A DNA stretch of 18,408 bases from positions 1 to 18,408 of the forward strand of contig DATGHS010000202.1 in NCBI GenBank assembly GCA_035307785.1. The letters run 5' to 3'. The position numbers and the translations under genes are program-made. This stretch comes from DATGHS01 sp035307785. Lineage in GTDB: Bacteria; Planctomycetota; Planctomycetia; Gemmatales; Gemmataceae. The notes under the pieces were generated by a model. The model searched no databases. It had not been told where the DNA came from and saw only the letters and a list, made by a program, of their open reading frames with translations. Of this stretch, positions 14,619-18,408 are shown one piece after another. How positions within the stretch are numbered: the first letter of the stretch is position 1; the number at the start of each line of letters is the position of its first letter.

Positions 14619-16805
14619 ATGCGCAAACTCTTCTGGCTCGCACCGCTGGCGCTCGTGCTGGCGGCAAGTGCGTTCTTTATTCTCAAACCGCGCTCGGGCA
14701 GCGCCACGCCCGGGCCGCAAGACCCGGCCGGGAACAATGGCCAGGCCGTGCCGAATTTGCCCATTCGCAACGTGGTGCTGTTCAGTAGCGGAGTCGGATA
14801 CTTCCAGCGCAAGGGCGAAGTCGATGGCAACTCCCGGGTCGATCTTACGTTCCAGGTTCGCGATATCAACGACCTCATCAAGAGTATGGTGCTGCAAGAT
14901 GAAAAGGGCGTGGTCTCGGCCGTGAGCTACGATTCGCTCGACCCCGTGGAACGCACGCTGCGCAGCTTTGCCGTGAACCTGACGAGCAACCCGACCTTCG
15001 GCGCCGTCCTCACCCAGATGCGCGGTGAACGCGTGGAAGTCGTGCTGCAGCAGAATGTGGCCAATCAACCGGGAACCATTACGGGCGCGATTATGGGCAT
15101 TGAACGCCAGAAGCAGCCGTCGAAGGACGGCGCGCTCGATGCCGAAGTGCTAACACTTTGGTGCGCAGAAGGCGTGCGAGCCGTGAAGCTGACGGATATC
15201 CAGCGCTTGCGCTTCCTCAACTCGCAGATGGAAAACGAATTCCGCAGAGCGCTCGACACGCTCGCACTCTCACACGACGCTCAGAAGAAGGCCGTCACGC
15301 TGAATTTCACCGGCGATGGCAAGCGCGAAGTGAAAGTCGGCTACGTGGTTGAGAATCCCATTTGGAAAACAAGCTATCGGCTCGTGCTGGACAAGGATGG
15401 CAAGCCGTTCCTGCAGGGCTGGGCCATTGTGGATAACCCAAGCGACGATGACTGGAACAGCGTGGGCATGGCGCTTATCTCCGGCCGGCCGATTTCGTTC
15501 CAGATGGATTTGTACCAGCCACTCTATGTCCCGCGACCGCTGGTCGAGTTGGAACTCTTTCAATCGCTGCGGCCCGTAGCTTATGACGGTGGCATTCGCG
15601 AGGCGAAGCCGCAACTGGCCGCTGGTCAGTTCGCGCCGCCCGGTCCGAGCGCCGGCATTGGCTTCGGCGGCGGCATGCCCGGTCAGCCCGGCGGTGGAGG
15701 ATTTGGGCCAGGCGGGCCTCCCGGCAATGTGAACGCATTCGACCGGCGTCAGTTGGCCGAAAGCGGCGACCGGCTCGCGGTAGAATTACAACAGCGCATG
15801 GATCTGGCCAAGGGCGTGCAATCAGCTGCCACGGCTTCGCAACTGGGCGACTTCTTCCAGTACATCATCAATTCGCCTGTGACGTTGCCGCGCCAGAAGT
15901 CGGCTCTGCTGCCGATCGTCAATAAGGAGATCGAAGCGACCCGGCTGTCGATTTATAATCCGGCCGTGCACGCCAAATTCCCGATGCTGGGCCTGAAATT
16001 GAAGAATAGCTCCGGCTTGCACCTCATGCAGGGCCCGATCACAGTATTCGAAGGCTCGACATATGCCGGCGACGCTCGCATCAACGATGTTTCGCCGAAT
16101 GACGAGCGTCTCATCAGCTTCGCCGTCGATTTGGGCACGGAAGTGGAAGCGAAGAGCCACCGGCCGCCGGATCGATTGACGAAAGTGAAAATCGCCAATG
16201 GCGTGGTTTGGACTACCAACCGGGTGCGCGAGGAAAAGACCTACACGGCCACGAACCGTTCCGGACAGGAGCGCATGCTGTGGATCGAGCATCCTTACCG
16301 GGCCGAGTTCGAAGTCGTGAGCAAGGAGAAGCCGGTGGAACGCACGGCCGATGTGCAGCGTTTCGAGATGAAGCTGCCGGTCGAGGCCAAGAAATCAGTA
16401 AGCATGACGGTGGTGGAAGAGCGCGACGTGAGCAGCGCCATTTCCATCTCGAACACAAACGACGATACAATTCGTTTCTTCATCAACAATGCTCTCTCCA
16501 GCCCCGGCGTGAAGAAGGCCCTACAAGATGCCGCCGCCCGCAAGGCGGAACTCGTGAAGATTCAGCAGGAGCTGAATCATGTCAACCAGCAGGTCAACGA
16601 CATCACGCAAGACCAGGCCCGCTTGCGGGCCAACTTGCGCGAGATGCCGCAGACTGCCGCGGCCTACAAGCGCTACCTGGAGAAATTCGACAAACAGGAA
16701 ACTGAGATTGAAGAGCTGCGCCAGGCACAGAAGGACCTGCAGGCGAAGGAGCTGAAGAGCCGCCAGGAGTTCGATGCATTCTTGCGAAATCTGACTGTTG
16801 ATTGA
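14619..16805 (+). CDS. DUF4139 family membrane-anchored or exported protein, first of tandem pair
   Basis: 728 residues. ATG 14619 is used because the downstream paralogue starts at the same aligned place; a GTG at 14610 adds three residues. Residues 1-22 form a hydrophobic export or anchor segment. A conserved N-terminal domain (about 45-240) begins PIRNVVLFSSGVGYFQRKG. The DUF4139 core follows: VGYVVENPIWKTSYRL (240-255), VDNPSDDDWNSVGMALISGRP (271-291), the usual W..Y and N..DW pattern. A glycine/proline-rich linker (340-370), a second part of the domain (about 400-620), then a charged coiled coil (630-725). DUF4139 function is unknown; a periplasmic or surface assembly role is only a guess. 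The stop at 16803 precedes a repeat and the second copy. Confidence 0.85.
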   Translation: MRKLFWLAPLALVLAASAFFILKPRSGSATPGPQDPAGNNGQAVPNLPIRNVVLFSSGVGYFQRKGEVDGNSRVDLTFQVRDINDLIKSMVLQDEKGVVSAVSYDSLDPVERTLRSFAVNLTSNPTFGAVLTQMRGERVEVVLQQNVANQPGTITGAIMGIERQKQPSKDGALDAEVLTLWCAEGVRAVKLTDIQRLRFLNSQMENEFRRALDTLALSHDAQKKAVTLNFTGDGKREVKVGYVVENPIWKTSYRLVLDKDGKPFLQGWAIVDNPSDDDWNSVGMALISGRPISFQMDLYQPLYVPRPLVELELFQSLRPVAYDGGIREAKPQLAAGQFAPPGPSAGIGFGGGMPGQPGGGGFGPGGPPGNVNAFDRRQLAESGDRLAVELQQRMDLAKGVQSAATASQLGDFFQYIINSPVTLPRQKSALLPIVNKEIEATRLSIYNPAVHAKFPMLGLKLKNSSGLHLMQGPITVFEGSTYAGDARINDVSPNDERLISFAVDLGTEVEAKSHRPPDRLTKVKIANGVVWTTNRVREEKTYTATNRSGQERMLWIEHPYRAEFEVVSKEKPVERTADVQRFEMKLPVEAKKSVSMTVVEERDVSSAISISNTNDDTIRFFINNALSSPGVKKALQDAAARKAELVKIQQELNHVNQQVNDITQDQARLRANLREMPQTAAAYKRYLEKFDKQETEIEELRQAQKDLQAKELKSRQEFDAFLRNLTVD

Positions 16806-16817
16806 GAACAATCATTT

Positions 16818-16894
16818 ATCCGCAGACTTCGCAGATTACACACATTAGATTCAAATGCATTTTCAAATCTGTGTAATCTGCGAAATCTGCGGAT
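16818..16894. repeat. Inverted repeat, 24-base arms with one mismatch
   Basis: Arms 16818-16841 and 16871-16894: ATCCGCAGA plus TTCGCAGATTACAC, pairing with GTGTAATCTGCGAA plus TCTGCGGAT around one mismatch. A 29-base loop also shows partial dyad (TGAATC/GATTCA-like). It separates the two DUF4139 genes. Strings of GCAGATT type recur in intergenic DNA of several phyla. It may end the upstream transcript, or affect the ratio of the two paralogues. Confidence 0.85.
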
Positions 16895-16918
16895 TCATCT
16901 TTTCAAAGAGGAAGATCT

Positions 16919-18408
16919 ATGAAGCGTACACTCATCTGGCTGTTGCCGGTTGCCGGCATATTGGGAATCGCCGTCTCGGCGTTCTTCCTGAGCCGGCCCG
17001 CAATCACGGCTCCGAAGCCGCAAGAGAATGTCAATGTCGCGGCTGCGGCAGCGCCATTGCCCATCCGCACCGTGGTGCTGTTCAGCAGTGGCGTGGGCTA
17101 TTTCCAGCGCCGCGGCGAAATTGACGGCAACTCGCGCGTCGATCTCACGTTTCAGGTGCACGACATCAACGACCTCATCAAGAGCATGGTCGTGCAGGAT
17201 GACAAGGGCGTGGTGAGCGAAGTCAGCTACGATTCGCTTGACCCCGTGGACCGCACGCTACGCTCCTTTGCCGTCAATTTGACGAACAATCCGACCTTCG
17301 GCGCCATCCTCACGCAAATGCGCGGCGAGCGCGTGGAACTTGTCTTGCAACAAAACGTGGCCAACCAGCCAGGCACGATCACGGGCGCGATCATGGGTAT
17401 CGAGCATCAGAAGCAGCCATCCAAAGACGGCGCCGTCGATGCCGAAGTGCTCTCGCTCTGGTGTGCCGAGGGAGTGCGGGCCGTCAAGCTGAACGACATT
17501 CAGCGGCTACGCTTCCTGAATTCGCAGATCGAAAACGAATTCCGCCGTGCACTCGATACCTTGGCTCTCTCACATGACGCGCAGAAAAAGGCCGTGACCA
17601 TCAACTTCATGGGCGAAGGCAAGCGCGAAGTGCGTGTGGGCTACGTGGTCGAGAACCCGATCTGGAAGACGAGTTACCGGCTCGTGCTCGACAAAGACGG
17701 CAAGCCGTTCCTGCAGGGCTGGGCCGTGGTCGATAACCCGACGGATGACGATTGGAACAGCGTAGGCATGGCTCTGATCTCTGGCCGGCCGATTTCCTTC
17801 CAGATGGACCTGTACCAGCCGCTGTATGTCCCGCGGCCGCTCGTGGAATTGGAGTTATTCCAATCGCTACGCCCGGTGGCGTATGAAGGCGGCATGCCAA
17901 AAGAAACCACGTCATTCGGTTTTGTGCCGGGTAATGACAAATTGGCCTTAAAGGATGGCCAGACTCGCAACCGCGGCCTCGCTGCCGCCAGAGCCGAAGG
18001 CAAGGGAGGCGGCCAGGCGCAACAATGGGGCGCTTTGTCGGAACAGGACTATGCCGAGCGGCGCCGCTTTGCCGAAGGCATGGAAGGACAACTGAAGCAA
18101 AAGATGAACTTGGCCCAGGGTGTTCAATCGGCCGCGACGGCTTCGCAGCTCGGCGACTTTTTCCAATACGTCATTAACACGCCGGTCACGCTGCCAAGGC
18201 AGAAATCGGCCTTGTTGCCTATCGTAAACAAGGAAGTCGACGCCACGCGGCTATCAATTTACAACCCGGCCGTGCATCCGAAGTTCCCGATGCTCGGCCT
18301 CAAGCTCAAGAACAGTTCGGGCCTGCATCTGATGCAAGGCCCGATCACCGTCTTCGAAGGCTCGACCTACGCCGGCGATGCCCGCATCAACGACCTCCCT
18401 CCCAACGA
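16919..18408 (+). CDS. DUF4139 family protein, second of tandem pair, cut by the window edge
   Basis: 496 complete codons are present and the frame runs on past the right edge. Start ATG 16919 has the strong site AGAGGAAG five bases upstream. The N-terminal hydrophobic segment (5-24) differs in sequence from the first copy but has the same role and length, and alignment is gap-free from residue 1. Residues 45-325 match the first copy at about nine in ten positions by my reading. The linker (about 326-385) is unrelated: the Gly/Pro-rich stretch is replaced by a charged, Gln-rich one (AEGKGGGQAQQWGALSEQDY), and high similarity resumes at QKMNLAQGVQSAATASQLGDFF. The coiled-coil end expected from the first copy lies beyond the window. 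Confidence 0.88.
   Translation, partial: MKRTLIWLLPVAGILGIAVSAFFLSRPAITAPKPQENVNVAAAAAPLPIRTVVLFSSGVGYFQRRGEIDGNSRVDLTFQVHDINDLIKSMVVQDDKGVVSEVSYDSLDPVDRTLRSFAVNLTNNPTFGAILTQMRGERVELVLQQNVANQPGTITGAIMGIEHQKQPSKDGAVDAEVLSLWCAEGVRAVKLNDIQRLRFLNSQIENEFRRALDTLALSHDAQKKAVTINFMGEGKREVRVGYVVENPIWKTSYRLVLDKDGKPFLQGWAVVDNPTDDDWNSVGMALISGRPISFQMDLYQPLYVPRPLVELELFQSLRPVAYEGGMPKETTSFGFVPGNDKLALKDGQTRNRGLAAARAEGKGGGQAQQWGALSEQDYAERRRFAEGMEGQLKQKMNLAQGVQSAATASQLGDFFQYVINTPVTLPRQKSALLPIVNKEVDATRLSIYNPAVHPKFPMLGLKLKNSSGLHLMQGPITVFEGSTYAGDARINDLPPN

Noticed and set aside
13700..14881. 393-codon minus-strand frame overlapping ahcY and the DUF4139 start
   Set aside because: Same strand but other frame than ahcY, and antisense to the DUF4139 gene; no motif and Arg/Pro-rich composition.
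16855..17124. Short plus-strand frame beginning in the repeat after the first DUF4139 gene
   Set aside because: Its first residues are a translation of the intergenic dyad and it continues in the wrong frame of the second DUF4139 gene.

Overview
The window most likely comes from a planctomycete chromosome. The support is a PVC-type haem-domain dehydrogenase with HEAT-like repeats, a secreted neutral-ceramidase-like protein, a six-PAS hybrid sensor kinase, a DUF4139 lipoprotein-like pair, a moderately G+C-rich composition, and gaps filled with long inverted repeats rather than IS elements. This placement rests on protein families read by eye; genus and order cannot be fixed. I see no tRNA, rRNA, CRISPR array, transposase or phage gene.

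Layout, left to right. A secreted PVC-type membrane-bound dehydrogenase/HEAT protein (-) runs off the left edge. It is divergent from a PLP-dependent D-threonine-aldolase/D-serine-dehydratase-like enzyme (+). That enzyme converges, over a 24-bp perfect hairpin, on a very large hybrid histidine kinase (-). Next come a universal stress protein and an 80-residue membrane protein (both -, probably one operon), divergent from a site-2 protease carrying CBS domains (+), which ends in a clear intrinsic terminator. Then four genes lie in a row on the minus strand: S-adenosylhomocysteinase (ahcY), a ceramidase-like protein, an SPL-family radical SAM protein and an RsmC-like two-domain methyltransferase. 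Finally, divergent from ahcY, two tandem DUF4139 paralogues lie on the plus strand; the second is cut by the right edge.

How the genes may work together. The block at about 3.2-9.5 kb (sensor kinase, stress protein, small membrane protein, CBS-regulated membrane protease) looks like an envelope or energy-stress module. It resembles in content the mycobacterial DosR-regulon neighbourhood of USP genes and the protease Rip3. ahcY recycles the S-adenosylhomocysteine made by methyltransferases, including the RsmC-like one nearby, but the spacing does not prove a shared operon beyond the SPL/methyltransferase pair.

The most unusual non-coding feature is that most of the longer intergenic gaps hold a long inverted repeat (14-30 bp arms) and these are largely different in sequence from one another. 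The most unusual coding features are the tandem DUF4139 duplication with a replaced linker, the stress protein that lacks the usual ATP-loop Gly-Ser, and the duplicated PAS unit in the kinase. I did not find a system that I can call clearly new.
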